From positions 1-64,000 of the forward strand of contig NZ_SPMY01000022.1 of NCBI RefSeq assembly GCF_012939955.1: a DNA stretch of 64,000 nt. The letters run 5' to 3'. Below, one piece after another: positions 18,344-28,182 of this stretch (positions are counted from its first letter, which is position 1; each line of letters starts with the position of its first letter). Made by a program: the position numbers and the translations under genes. A model generated the notes under the pieces. That model worked only from the letters and a program-made list of their open reading frames with translations, was not told the origin of the DNA and searched no databases. The stretch is from Candidatus Accumulibacter phosphatis. GTDB lineage: Bacteria > Pseudomonadota > Gammaproteobacteria > Burkholderiales > Rhodocyclaceae.

Positions 18344-20944
18344 ATGAGCGCCGAACGCGCAGCGCGAAACAGGCTGATCAGCAGCTTCCGGAATCGCCTG
18401 CAGGAGGGTCAAAGAGCGATCTGCGAGCGATTTCTCACGACCGGGAACGCTCTCGCTCTGCTCCATGAACGCTGCCGGCTGATCGACGACACGCTCTGCG
18501 ACCTCTGCCAGGCGGTGAACTTACCTGCCTCGCTCGCTGTGCTGGCCGTCGGCGGTTATGGACGCGGCGAGTTGTACCCGGCCTCCGATGTCGATCTCCT
18601 GATTCTTCTTCCGGAGCAGGCAGACGACGCCTTGACCGCGCAACTCGAAGGCCTGGTGTGCCTGTTCTGGGACATCGGACTGGAAATTGGCCACAGCGTG
18701 CGCACCATCGAGGAGTGCCTCGAGCAGGCCAGCGGCAATATTACCGTCCAGACATCGATGATCGAAGCCCGCCTGCTGGCTGGCAGCGCGTCACTCTTCG
18801 CAGGCTTTTCGGTGCGCATCAAAGCCGCACTGGACGCAAAAAACTTCTTCCAGACCAAGCGCATCGAGCAGGAGGACCGCCACCAACGCTTCGGCGAAAC
18901 GCCCTACAGCCTGGAAGCAAACTGCAAGGAAGGCCCCGGCGGGCTGCGCGATTTGCAGCTGATTCTGTGGACCACACAGGCAGCGGGCTATGGCAACTGC
19001 TGGAAAGATCTCGAACGGCGAGGCTTCATCACCATTGATGAGAAACAACTGCTGGAGAGCAGCGAGGCCTTCCTGCGCGACTTGCGCACACGCCTGCACC
19101 TACTGGCCGGACGGCGCGAAGATCGCCTGCTCTTCGAGTACCAGACGGCTCTGGCTGAACAACTCGGCATTACCGCCACCGCCACCCAACGTGCCAGCGA
19201 ACAGCTGATGCAGCGCTACTACCGGCGCGCGAAAGCGGTCCTGCAGATCAACGCCATTCTGCTGCAGAACATCGGTACGGCACTGGTACCTCCCCGGGAG
19301 GAGCCACCACAGCCGATCAACGAACGTTTCCAGAATGCGCACGAGCTCCTCGACGTGGTGCACGAAGACGTCTTCGACGTGACCCCGGGGGCCATCCTCG
19401 AGGCCTTCCTGTTACTCCAGCAGCATGCGGGCCTACACGGCATGACCGCCCGTGCGCAGCGCGCCCTGTGGCGTGCCCGCACCCTGATCGATGACGACTT
19501 CCGCCGCAACCCGACCAACCGCAGGCATTTTCTGGAGCTATTCACCTACGGAAATCGCCTGACCCAGGCCCTTCGGCGCATGAACCAGCTCGGCGTCCTG
19601 GGTCGCTATCTGCCCAATTTCGGACGTGTCGTCGGGCAAATGCAGCACGACCTGTTTCACGTCTACACGGTTGATCAGCATATCCTGCAGGTGCTGCGCC
19701 GCTTGCGCCGTTTCGCGATCGAGGAATTTGCGCATGAGTACCCGCTCTGCAGCCGCCTGATCAGTGACTTCGGCAATCCCTGGGTACTGTACATCGCGGC
19801 CCTCTTTCACGACATCGGCAAGGGTCGTGGCGGCGACCACTCGGAACTCGGCGCGATCGACGCTGCCCAGTTCTGCGCAGACCACGACCTCGCGGCGGAC
19901 GAAAGCGAACTGGTCGTGTGGCTGGTTCGCCAGCACCTGTTGATGTCCAGAAGTGCCCAGAAAGAGGATATCTCAGACCCCACAGTCATAGCCAGGTTTG
20001 CCGAAATCATCGGTGATGAGAGACATCTGGTGGCCCTTTACCTGCTGACCGTTGCCGACATCCGCGGTACCAGTCCGAAGGTGTGGAATGCATGGAAAGG
20101 ACAGCTGCTCGAACAGCTGTTCACCGCCACCCGGCGACATCTGCGGTCGAGTGAAGCACCGCCCATGCCCGCGGGAGTCATCGCCCAGCGGCAAGAGGAA
20201 GCAAGGCGCGTAATGCGCTTTCTGGCGCTTCCCGAAACCATCCATGAACGCTTGTGGGAGCAGGTCGATACGGTCTATTTCCTGCGCCAATCAGCCGAGG
20301 AGATCGCCTGGCATGCTCGCGTGCTGCACGACCGCCGCAAGACCGACACGCCCCTGGTCAAGGCACGCCTCAGCCCCCTCGCCACAGGACTCGAAGTCAT
20401 GGTCTACGCGCACGATCAAGCCGACTTGTTTGTGCGCATAGTCGGTTTCTTCAGCAGCGCCGATTACAGCATCGTCGACGCCAAGATCCACACCACCAGC
20501 GATGGCTATGCCCTCGATACCTTCGTCCTGCTCGACGTCACCAATCGCCACAGCGAGCGTGAGATGATCAGTTACATCGAGCACGAACTGAGCCAACGTC
20601 TGTCTCGGCACTCGGCTGGCGAGGCACCTGCGAGCGGGCGCGTTTCGCGCCAAGTGAGACATTTTCCCTTGCAGCCACTGGTCAGCATCCAGCCCCTGGT
20701 AAGCCTCGAAGCCGATGAAACCGGAAAGATGTTCGTGCTGACCGTCGTCGCAGCGGATCGCCCCGGCCTCCTGTTCACCATCGCCACGCAGCTGGCGGCA
20801 CATCGCGCCAATCTGCACACAGCCAAGATCGTCACCCTTGGCGAACGCGTCGAAGACACCTTCCTGATCAGTGGCGGCCATCTCGAGGAAAGTGCCTGTC
20901 GTGTGAAACTCGAGGCCGATTTGCTGAAACAGTTGCAGCTCTGA
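18344..20944 (+). CDS. glnD: Bifunctional uridylyltransferase/uridylyl-removing enzyme GlnD
   Basis: GlnD senses glutamine and adds or removes UMP on PII proteins, controlling nitrogen assimilation upstream of NtrB/NtrC and RpoN. From the ATG at 18344 the product has 866 residues, the usual length. It shows the nucleotidyltransferase motif GGYGRGELYPASDVD near residue 70, the HD hydrolase motif ALFHDIGKGRGGDHSELG near 485, and two C-terminal ACT domains starting near 680 and 795. The frame is open further upstream, but that part is non-conserved. Confidence 0.95.
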   Translation: MSAERAARNRLISSFRNRLQEGQRAICERFLTTGNALALLHERCRLIDDTLCDLCQAVNLPASLAVLAVGGYGRGELYPASDVDLLILLPEQADDALTAQLEGLVCLFWDIGLEIGHSVRTIEECLEQASGNITVQTSMIEARLLAGSASLFAGFSVRIKAALDAKNFFQTKRIEQEDRHQRFGETPYSLEANCKEGPGGLRDLQLILWTTQAAGYGNCWKDLERRGFITIDEKQLLESSEAFLRDLRTRLHLLAGRREDRLLFEYQTALAEQLGITATATQRASEQLMQRYYRRAKAVLQINAILLQNIGTALVPPREEPPQPINERFQNAHELLDVVHEDVFDVTPGAILEAFLLLQQHAGLHGMTARAQRALWRARTLIDDDFRRNPTNRRHFLELFTYGNRLTQALRRMNQLGVLGRYLPNFGRVVGQMQHDLFHVYTVDQHILQVLRRLRRFAIEEFAHEYPLCSRLISDFGNPWVLYIAALFHDIGKGRGGDHSELGAIDAAQFCADHDLAADESELVVWLVRQHLLMSRSAQKEDISDPTVIARFAEIIGDERHLVALYLLTVADIRGTSPKVWNAWKGQLLEQLFTATRRHLRSSEAPPMPAGVIAQRQEEARRVMRFLALPETIHERLWEQVDTVYFLRQSAEEIAWHARVLHDRRKTDTPLVKARLSPLATGLEVMVYAHDQADLFVRIVGFFSSADYSIVDAKIHTTSDGYALDTFVLLDVTNRHSEREMISYIEHELSQRLSRHSAGEAPASGRVSRQVRHFPLQPLVSIQPLVSLEADETGKMFVLTVVAADRPGLLFTIATQLAAHRANLHTAKIVTLGERVEDTFLISGGHLEESACRVKLEADLLKQLQL

Positions 20945-21080
20945 CGATGCGACTCTTTCTTGCCCACAGCCGTCCTGCTGCTGCATGGCCTGCGCGCACC
21001 GCGGTGATCACCCCCGCGATCTGCGCAGCCTGGCGTATGCTTTGCCAACAACCCTCTTCGCCTTCCCCCAGGAGTTAACC

Positions 21081-24000
21081 GTGTCCATCCATGTTGCCCT
21101 CAACCATGTCACGCACTATCGCTACGATCGGCCGATCAGCCTCGCACCGCAAGTCGTCCGCTTGCGGCCAGCACCGCATTCGCGCACGCCAATTCTGAGC
21201 TATTCGCTGAAAATTACGCCCGCACAACACTTCATCAACTGGCAGCAGGATCCGCAGGCCAACTACCTGGCGCGCCTGGTATTCCCCGAGAAGACCCGCG
21301 AATTTCGCGTTGAAGTCGATCTGGTGGCCGAGATGTCGGTGATCAATCCCTTCGACTTCTTTCCCGAGCCCTACGCGACGAGCTTTCCATTTGCATACGA
21401 GGCCTGGCAGCGAGAAGAGCTCGAGCCCTATCTGACCCCCTTGCCGCGGACCCCGCTACTGACTGAGTTCCTGGCAACGATTCCCCGCGAAGCGCGCGCC
21501 AGCGTCGACTTTCTGGTCGATCTCAACCAGCGGGTGCAGCACAAGGTCGCTTACGTCATTCGCCTCGAACCCGGCGTGCAGACGCCGGAGGAAACACTGA
21601 CGCTGGCGCTCGGCTCGTGTCGTGACTCGGCCTGGTTGCTGGTGCAGGTACTGCGCAATCTCGGCCTGGCGGCGCGCTTCGTTTCAGGCTATCTGATCCA
21701 GCTGGTACCTGACGTGAAGTCACTCGACGGGCCTTCAGGAACCGATCACGACTTCACCGACCTGCACGCCTGGTGTGAAGTGTACCTGCCCGGAGCAGGC
21801 TGGATTGGCCTCGACCCGACCTCGGGCTTGTTCGCCGGCGAGGGGCACATCCCGCTCGCCTGTTCGCCGCAGCCATCGTCGGCGTCGCCGATTACCGGCT
21901 TGACCGAGAAATGCGAATGCCAGTTCGAGCACCACATGCAGGTCGAGCGTGTCTGGGAAGCGCCAAGAGTGACTCGCCCGTACAGCGACGAGCAGTGGCA
22001 GACGATCGAGGCCCTCGGCCACCAGATCGATGCCGACCTCGTCAGCGATGACGTGCGTCTGACGATGGGTGGCGAACCCACTTTCGTCTCCATCGACGAC
22101 CACGACGGCGGCGAATGGAACACCGAAGCGCTCGGCCCGACGAAACGCGCGCGCGCAGCGGAAATCTTTCACCGCTTGCGCGACAAATATGCGCCGCAAG
22201 GACTGCCACATTTTGGCCAGGGCAAGTGGTATCCGGGAGAACAGCTGCCGCGCTGGTCGCTGAATTGCTTCTGGCGCCGCGACGGCCAAGTAATGTGGAA
22301 CAATCCGGCACTCTACGCCGACGAGAGCCGCGACTATGGTGCCGACGCTCAACTGGCCGGGCGCTTCCTGCGAAGACTCGCGGAGCACCTGGCCATCGAC
22401 CCGAAGTACGTATTCGCAGCCTACGAGGATGTTTACTATCACCTGTGGCGAGAAGATCGCCTGCCGGTCAACGTCGACCCCTTCGCATCCCGCCTCGATG
22501 ACCCGCTGGAACGTGAGCGGCTGGCCAAGGTCTTTCGCCAGGGCCTCGATGCGGTGGTCGGCCATGTGCTGCCGCTGCAGGCGCGCGCACAAGGCGGCTG
22601 GCAAAGCGGACCGTGGTATCTGCGCGGCGGCCGCTGCTACCTGGTCCCGGGCGATTCGCCGGTCGGCTATCGCTTGCCGCTCGACTCGCAGCCCTGGGTA
22701 GCCAAAGCCGACTATCCTTACGTGCACGCGCCCGACCCGACGCAGGCCTTCCCGGCGCTGCCCGCACACAGCGAGATGCACGCGCAGTTCGCCATCAGCC
22801 GCAGTCTGGGCTTGCCTGCCGTCAGCGCGGCAGTGAGCGGCGAACACTTCGCCGAGAAGGCCCTGGAACGTGTCGATGAAGCCCTTGCCCACGGCGCCGG
22901 TGATGGCAATGAAAGCCCGCCGCGCGCCGGCGAATCGGCAAGCCTGGTCACCCGTACCTCGCTTTCGGCACAGGCCCGCAAGGGCGTGCTCTACATCTTC
23001 ATGCCGCCAACCGAAACGCTCGAGGACTACCTCGAACTGATCACCGCTGTCGAAGCCACCGCCGAAGCGCTCGCTGCGCCGGTGATCGTCGAAGGCTACG
23101 AGCCACCGTCCGATCCACGACTGACCAACTTCCGGGTCACTCCCGACCCGGGCGTAATCGAAGTCAACATCCAGCCGTCGGCAAGCTGGGACGAACTCGT
23201 CGCGCGCACGACTCACCTCTACGAGGCGGCGCACCTGTCGCGTCTGTGCACCGAGAAGTTCATGCTCGACGGTCGCCACACGGGTACCGGCGGTGGCAAC
23301 CACTTCGTCTTCGGCGGTGCGACGACACAGGACTCCCCCTTCCTGCGCCGACCCGACCTGCTGCGCAGCCTGATCAGCTACTGGCACAACCATCCGTCGC
23401 TTTCCTACCTCTTCTCGGGTCTGTTTATCGGCCCGACCAGCCAGTCGCCGCGCGTCGACGAAGCCCGTAACGATTCAGTGTACGAGTTGGAAATCGCCTT
23501 CAGCGAGCTTTCCAGGGCGACGGCCGAGGCTGCCGAGCTTGCCGAAGGCATTGCGCCCTGGGTGATCGACCGCGCGCTGCGCAATTTGCTCATCGACGCG
23601 ACCGGCAACACCCACCGTGCCGAGTTCTGTATCGACAAACTGTACTCTCCGGACGGCGCCACCGGCCGCCTCGGGCTGCTCGAAATGCGGGCCTTCGAAA
23701 TGCCGCCGCACGCACGCATGTCGCTCGCTCAGCAGCTGCTCCTGCGCGCACTGATCGCACACTTCTGGCGCACGCCCTATGCGCCCGAGCGGCTGGTCCG
23801 CTGGGGAACCGAGCTACACGACCGTTTCCTGCTGCCGCACTTCGTGAAGCAGGACTTCGACGATGTGATCAGCGACCTGCGCGGCACCGGCTACGCACTC
23901 GACAGCGCGTGGTTTGCCCCCCATTTCGAGTTTCGTTTCCCGGTACATGGCAGCATTTCGGTGCTGGGCATGGAACTGGAGCTGCGCCATGCGCTCGAGC

Positions 24001-24476
24001 CCTGGAACGTGATGGGAGAACAAGGCTCGGTCGGCGGCACTGCGCGTTACGTCGACTCGTCGCTCGAGCGTCTGCAGGTCAAGCTGAGCGGTATGGCAGC
24101 CGAACGCTACGTGCTCACCTGCAACGGCCGCCGCGTGCCGCTGCGCTCGACCGGCAAAGTCGGCGAATTCGTTGCCGGCGTCCGCTACCGCGCCTGGAAC
24201 CCACCATCCGCCCTGCATCCGACGATCGGCGTACATGCGCCGCTGGTTTTCGACCTGGTCGACACCTGGATGAAGCGCTCGCTCGCTGGCTGCCAGTATC
24301 ACGTCGAGCACCCCGGCGGTCGCAACCCCGACCGCTACCCGGTTAACGCCAACGAGGCCGAAGGCCGCCGTCTGGCGCGATTCACGCCCTTCGGCCACTC
24401 CCCCGGAGAGATTGACGTAGCACCGCTGCCGGACAATGCCGGCTTCCCGTTTACGCTAGACTTGCGGCGTTCCTGA
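21081..24476 (+). CDS. Transglutaminase-like protein fused to DUF2126
   Basis: This 1131-residue protein starts with GTG at 21081 after CAGGAG. Residues 1-85 form the bacterial transglutaminase N-terminal domain (VALNHVTHYRYDRPI). Residues ~150-260 are the papain-like transglutaminase core, with Cys180 in LALGSCRDSAW, His229 in DLHAWCEVY and Asp in IGLDPTSG. The rest (about 320-1131) is DUF2126 (VRLTMGGEPTFVSIDD; GTGGGNHFVFGGAT), which has glutamine-synthetase/ATP-grasp-like ligase flavour in published predictions but no proven activity. It heads a three-gene plus-strand operon with an ATP-grasp/alpha-E fusion and a second transglutaminase-like protein. No signal peptide is visible, so it is probably cytoplasmic. 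Confidence 0.88.
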   Translation: MSIHVALNHVTHYRYDRPISLAPQVVRLRPAPHSRTPILSYSLKITPAQHFINWQQDPQANYLARLVFPEKTREFRVEVDLVAEMSVINPFDFFPEPYATSFPFAYEAWQREELEPYLTPLPRTPLLTEFLATIPREARASVDFLVDLNQRVQHKVAYVIRLEPGVQTPEETLTLALGSCRDSAWLLVQVLRNLGLAARFVSGYLIQLVPDVKSLDGPSGTDHDFTDLHAWCEVYLPGAGWIGLDPTSGLFAGEGHIPLACSPQPSSASPITGLTEKCECQFEHHMQVERVWEAPRVTRPYSDEQWQTIEALGHQIDADLVSDDVRLTMGGEPTFVSIDDHDGGEWNTEALGPTKRARAAEIFHRLRDKYAPQGLPHFGQGKWYPGEQLPRWSLNCFWRRDGQVMWNNPALYADESRDYGADAQLAGRFLRRLAEHLAIDPKYVFAAYEDVYYHLWREDRLPVNVDPFASRLDDPLERERLAKVFRQGLDAVVGHVLPLQARAQGGWQSGPWYLRGGRCYLVPGDSPVGYRLPLDSQPWVAKADYPYVHAPDPTQAFPALPAHSEMHAQFAISRSLGLPAVSAAVSGEHFAEKALERVDEALAHGAGDGNESPPRAGESASLVTRTSLSAQARKGVLYIFMPPTETLEDYLELITAVEATAEALAAPVIVEGYEPPSDPRLTNFRVTPDPGVIEVNIQPSASWDELVARTTHLYEAAHLSRLCTEKFMLDGRHTGTGGGNHFVFGGATTQDSPFLRRPDLLRSLISYWHNHPSLSYLFSGLFIGPTSQSPRVDEARNDSVYELEIAFSELSRATAEAAELAEGIAPWVIDRALRNLLIDATGNTHRAEFCIDKLYSPDGATGRLGLLEMRAFEMPPHARMSLAQQLLLRALIAHFWRTPYAPERLVRWGTELHDRFLLPHFVKQDFDDVISDLRGTGYALDSAWFAPHFEFRFPVHGSISVLGMELELRHALEPWNVMGEQGSVGGTARYVDSSLERLQVKLSGMAAERYVLTCNGRRVPLRSTGKVGEFVAGVRYRAWNPPSALHPTIGVHAPLVFDLVDTWMKRSLAGCQYHVEHPGGRNPDRYPVNANEAEGRRLARFTPFGHSPGEIDVAPLPDNAGFPFTLDLRRS

Positions 24477-24484
24477 AACCGGTC

Positions 24485-24506
24485 GGCCCGGGCTAACTCC
24501 CGGGCC
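24485..24506 (+). terminator. Perfect 8-bp intercistronic hairpin
   Basis: GGCCCGGG at 24485-24492 and CCCGGGCC at 24499-24506 enclose a six-base loop, nine bases after the DUF2126 stop and just before the next start at 24517. It is followed by TGTTTGCTT, only a weak T-tract, so it may be an attenuator or an RNA-processing/stability stem rather than a full terminator. Confidence 0.5.
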
Positions 24507-24516
24507 TGTTTGCTTG

Positions 24517-27078
24517 ATGCCAAGATCCTTGCTGTCGACCTATCCGCAGACGCCTGATCGCTTCGACGAAATGCTTGCCGAAGATGGCAGCATCCGCCGC
24601 GCCTGGCAGCCATTCTTTGCGCACCTGGAGGCGGCGACGCCCGAACAGATGCGTCACCGCCTCGACTACGTGCGCCGGCGCATCCTCGAAAACGGCGTCA
24701 CCTACAACGTCTATGCGGATCCCGAAGGCGCAGACCGGCCGTGGGAACTTGATCCTCTGCCGCTGATTCTCTGCCCCGACGAGTGGCAGGCGATAGCCAG
24801 CGCTGTGCAGCAACGTGCGCGCCTGCTCAACGCCGTGCTGCGCGACCTTTACGGCGAACAGACATTGCTCAGGGACGGCATCGTGCCAGCGGCACTGATC
24901 TACGGGCACAACAATTATCTCTGGCCATGTCAGGACATCAAACCACTCGGCGACACCTACCTGCACCTCTACGCCGCCGATCTTGCGCGTTCGCCGGATG
25001 GCCGCTGGTGGGTCATCGCAGACCGCACCCAGACGCCATCCGGCGCGGGCTATGCGCTCGAAAACCGGACCATCATTGGCCGCCTCTTTCCAGAACAGTT
25101 CCGCGACCTGCACGTCCAGCACCTGGCTTCGTTCTTCCGCAAATTTCAGCAAGCCCTGGCGCATTGGGCACCGCACGGCGACGAGCCGCCACTGATCGTG
25201 CTGTTGACGCCAGGCCCCTACAACGAAACCTATTTCGAGCACACCTACCTCGCGCGCTATCTCGCTTTTCCACTGGTCGAAGGGCAGGACCTGACGGTGC
25301 GTGGCGAATGCGTCTACCTGAAGACACTCAACGGCTTGCGCCGTGTGCACGCCATCATGCGCCGGCTCGACGACGACTACTGCGACCCGCTTGAGCTGCG
25401 CGGCGACTCGGCGCTGGGCATTCCCGGCCTCCTGCAGGCAGTGCGCGCTGGCAATGTGCTGGTCGCCAACGCCCTCGGCAGCGGCCTCCTCGAGTCCGCT
25501 GCCCTACCCGGTTTCCTGCCCGGCGCCTGTAAAAAGCTGCTTGGTGAGCCACTGGCAATGCCTTCCGTAGCCACCTGGTGGTGCGGCGAGCAGGAGGCGC
25601 TCGACTATACCATCGCCAACCTTGAGCATCTGGTCATCAAGGGCGCCTACCCCTCGCAGACGTTCGACCCGCTCTTCGGCAACGAGTTGACCGCTGGCAG
25701 CCGCGACGAAATGATTGCCCGTCTTCGCGCGCGGCCGCAGGCCTACGTTGCGCAGGAGCTGGTTAATTACTCGCAGGCGCCAAGCTGGAGCCCGGACCAC
25801 AAACGACGCCTGCTGCCGCGCGGCGTTGGCCTGCGCGTCTACGTCGCCGCCACGCCCTCTGGTCACGTGGTGATGCCGGGCGGACTGACGCGCGTATCGG
25901 CAAAAGCGAACGCGCGCACCATCTCGATGCAGCGCGGTGGATCGAGCAAGGATACCTGGGTGCTCACCAATGCCGCGGTCAACACCTTCAGCCTGCTCAA
26001 GCACTCCGTCGGCAAAGCCGATCTGGTACGCGGCGGCCTCAAGCTTTCGTCGCGAGTCGTCGAAAATCTCTACTGGTTCGGCCGTTACTCCGAGCGCTGC
26101 GACAAGACGGCCCGCCTGTTGCGCGTCGCGCTCGCGCGACTGGTGGACGCGGGCGACGACGCCGCCCCGGCGCTGAGTTCAGCGCTCGACCTGTGCCTGG
26201 CGCTGAAGCTCCTGCCCGTCGCCGAAGCCGACCCGGAGAGCAACGCCGGGGCCAAGGTCCCCGCCTCGCGGGTGCAGCGTGAGGCGCTGATGCTGACTGC
26301 GATTTGCGGCAAGGAATGGGGCGCCGGGCTGGCCGGCGACCTACGCCGCCTGCTGTGGGTTGCCGCACAGGTGCGCGAACGCTTCTCGCTCGATAACTGG
26401 CATGCCCTGAATCGCCTGCAACACCAGTTGCAGGCCTACAGCCGGCTGCGCAGCAGCGAAGCGCTAGCCGAGGAACTTGGCGACGCGCTTGCTTTTCTCG
26501 ACCAGGTCCTGCTCGCCTCGTCCTCCCTGGCTGGCTTTGCGATGGACAACATGACGCGTGACGACGGCTGGCGCCTACTGATCATCGGCCGGCGCATCGA
26601 GCGACTCATCTTCCTCGCCAAAGCCTGCGCGCAGTTCCTGCGCCTGGAATCAACCCGCGCTCCCGGCGGCCTGGAGTGGTTGCTGGAGTTCACCGACAGC
26701 ATCATTACCTACCGTTCGTCTTACATGACGCAACCGGAGTTGCTACCGACGCTCGACCTGGTCGTCTTCGACGACGCCAACCCGCACTCGGTTGCCTTCC
26801 AACTGCAGATCCTGCTCCGTTACCTGGACCAGCAGGCCCGCCTGCTCGGTGGCCCGCGCGACGAAACCCTGCGGCAAGCGCAGGAACGACTGCAAGCCTT
26901 CGACCTCGGCCTTTTCGAGGGACAAAGCTTCGGCGATTGCCGCGCTTGCAACCCCTGCCTGCAACTGGCGACGATTCTCGAGCAGGCGGCCACTGCCGCG
27001 GCAGCACTTTCCGACCGCCTGGCGATGCGCTATTTCAGCCACGTCAGCGACGTCAGTCACTACACACTCACCTCATGA
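24517..27078 (+). CDS. Circularly permuted ATP-grasp / alpha-E fusion protein
   Basis: This 853-residue protein fuses the two activities that are separate genes at 13.1-15.5 kb. Residues ~1-480 are the circularly permuted ATP-grasp (GVTYNVYADPEG; VIADRTQTPSGAGYALENR; VLLTPGPYNETYFEHTYLA; GGSSKDTWVLTN). Residues ~515-850 are alpha-E (LSSRVVENLYWFGRYSERCDKTARLL; DDGWRLLIIGRRIERLIFL). I took the ATG at 24517; an adjacent TTG is in frame. A Cys pair near the C terminus (CRACNPCLQ) is unusual and may be incidental. The stop overlaps the next ATG (ATGA), indicating translational coupling. Confidence 0.88.
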   Translation: MPRSLLSTYPQTPDRFDEMLAEDGSIRRAWQPFFAHLEAATPEQMRHRLDYVRRRILENGVTYNVYADPEGADRPWELDPLPLILCPDEWQAIASAVQQRARLLNAVLRDLYGEQTLLRDGIVPAALIYGHNNYLWPCQDIKPLGDTYLHLYAADLARSPDGRWWVIADRTQTPSGAGYALENRTIIGRLFPEQFRDLHVQHLASFFRKFQQALAHWAPHGDEPPLIVLLTPGPYNETYFEHTYLARYLAFPLVEGQDLTVRGECVYLKTLNGLRRVHAIMRRLDDDYCDPLELRGDSALGIPGLLQAVRAGNVLVANALGSGLLESAALPGFLPGACKKLLGEPLAMPSVATWWCGEQEALDYTIANLEHLVIKGAYPSQTFDPLFGNELTAGSRDEMIARLRARPQAYVAQELVNYSQAPSWSPDHKRRLLPRGVGLRVYVAATPSGHVVMPGGLTRVSAKANARTISMQRGGSSKDTWVLTNAAVNTFSLLKHSVGKADLVRGGLKLSSRVVENLYWFGRYSERCDKTARLLRVALARLVDAGDDAAPALSSALDLCLALKLLPVAEADPESNAGAKVPASRVQREALMLTAICGKEWGAGLAGDLRRLLWVAAQVRERFSLDNWHALNRLQHQLQAYSRLRSSEALAEELGDALAFLDQVLLASSSLAGFAMDNMTRDDGWRLLIIGRRIERLIFLAKACAQFLRLESTRAPGGLEWLLEFTDSIITYRSSYMTQPELLPTLDLVVFDDANPHSVAFQLQILLRYLDQQARLLGGPRDETLRQAQERLQAFDLGLFEGQSFGDCRACNPCLQLATILEQAATAAAALSDRLAMRYFSHVSDVSHYTLTS

Positions 27079-28085
27079 CCCCCGCGAACCTGCCTGCCAG
27101 CCGCTATCACGTCGTTCACGAAACGATCTACCGCTACGAGAGCCCGGTTTCATTGTCGCGCCAGATGCTGCATCTGACGCCGCGCGATTGCCATTGGCAG
27201 CGCTGCCTGAGCCATCAGATCACGGTCGCTCCCGAGGTCAGCGCAAGCCGCCAGCGGCACGACAGCTTTGGCAATCCGATCCGGGAACTGGCGATCGAAT
27301 TTCCGCACGACAGCCTCACCGTTCGCGCTCAGAGCACCATCGAAGTGCTGCCGCACCTGCCGCTTGACCCACAGTCGACGCGGCTTGCCGACGCACCATA
27401 CGCCGCTCGCCAAGCCGTTCGTGGTGCTGCGGGGCAGAGGCCTGGTTTCCTGACGTCCTCGCCAGCTTGGGAAAGGGTACGCGAAGCACTGGCCTATGGC
27501 TCGCGTCCGGTTCTCGTCGACGCCAGCCGTTTCCAGTTCGAATCGCCGCACGTGCGCGTAAAGCACGAGTTCCTGAGTTACGCCAGCAAATGCTTCTCGC
27601 CGCAACGGCCGCTACTCGAGGCCGTTCAGGCACTGATGAGCTGCATCTACGAGGATCTGGAGTTCGACCCGGAAGCGACCACGATCGCCACCCCCGTACT
27701 GCAGGTGCTGGCCGACAAACGCGGCGTCTGCCAGGACTTCGCGCACCTGATGCTGGCCTGCCTGCGCTCACAGGGCCTGGCGGCGCGCTATGTCAGCGGT
27801 TACCTGCTCACCCACCCGCCAGCTGGCCAACCACGGATGGTCGGCGCCGACGCGTCACACGCCTGGGTGTCGGTGTACTGCCCGGAACTCGAAGGTGGCC
27901 GCTGGGTCGACTTCGACCCGACCAACAACCTCCTGCCAGACACCCAGCACATCACGCTGGCCTGGGGGCGCGACTTTGCCGACGTTTCACCGCTGCGGGG
28001 AGTGATTCTCGGCGGCGACGCCCACGAACCGGACGTCGCGGTCACCGTGACGCCGCTCGACGAAGTCAGCGATCAAGGCAAGTAG
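27075..28085 (+). CDS. Transglutaminase-like cysteine protease-fold protein
   Basis: This 336-residue protein has the bacterial transglutaminase N-terminal domain (HVVHETIYRYESPVSLSRQ) and a full transglutaminase core. The catalytic Cys219 lies in GVCQDFAHLMLACLR, His in DASHAWVSVYCP and Asp in WVDFDPTNN. Family members are predicted peptidases or amide-bond exchangers acting with ATP-grasp/alpha-E ligases. The ATG at 27075 overlaps the preceding stop, so the ORF open further upstream is not part of the gene. No signal peptide is present. Confidence 0.9.
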   Translation: MTPANLPASRYHVVHETIYRYESPVSLSRQMLHLTPRDCHWQRCLSHQITVAPEVSASRQRHDSFGNPIRELAIEFPHDSLTVRAQSTIEVLPHLPLDPQSTRLADAPYAARQAVRGAAGQRPGFLTSSPAWERVREALAYGSRPVLVDASRFQFESPHVRVKHEFLSYASKCFSPQRPLLEAVQALMSCIYEDLEFDPEATTIATPVLQVLADKRGVCQDFAHLMLACLRSQGLAARYVSGYLLTHPPAGQPRMVGADASHAWVSVYCPELEGGRWVDFDPTNNLLPDTQHITLAWGRDFADVSPLRGVILGGDAHEPDVAVTVTPLDEVSDQGK

Positions 28086-28182
28086 CTCGCCACCCGCAGC
28101 AGCATCACCAGAACGCCTGCGGGCAGAGGCCTTCCAGCCCATGGTCCCGCGCAGTGGGCCACACCCAGCTGGCTGGCCCGGT

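Noticed and set aside
21735-23393. 552-codon minus-strand open frame
   Set aside because: Antisense to the transglutaminase-DUF2126 gene with no recognisable motifs.
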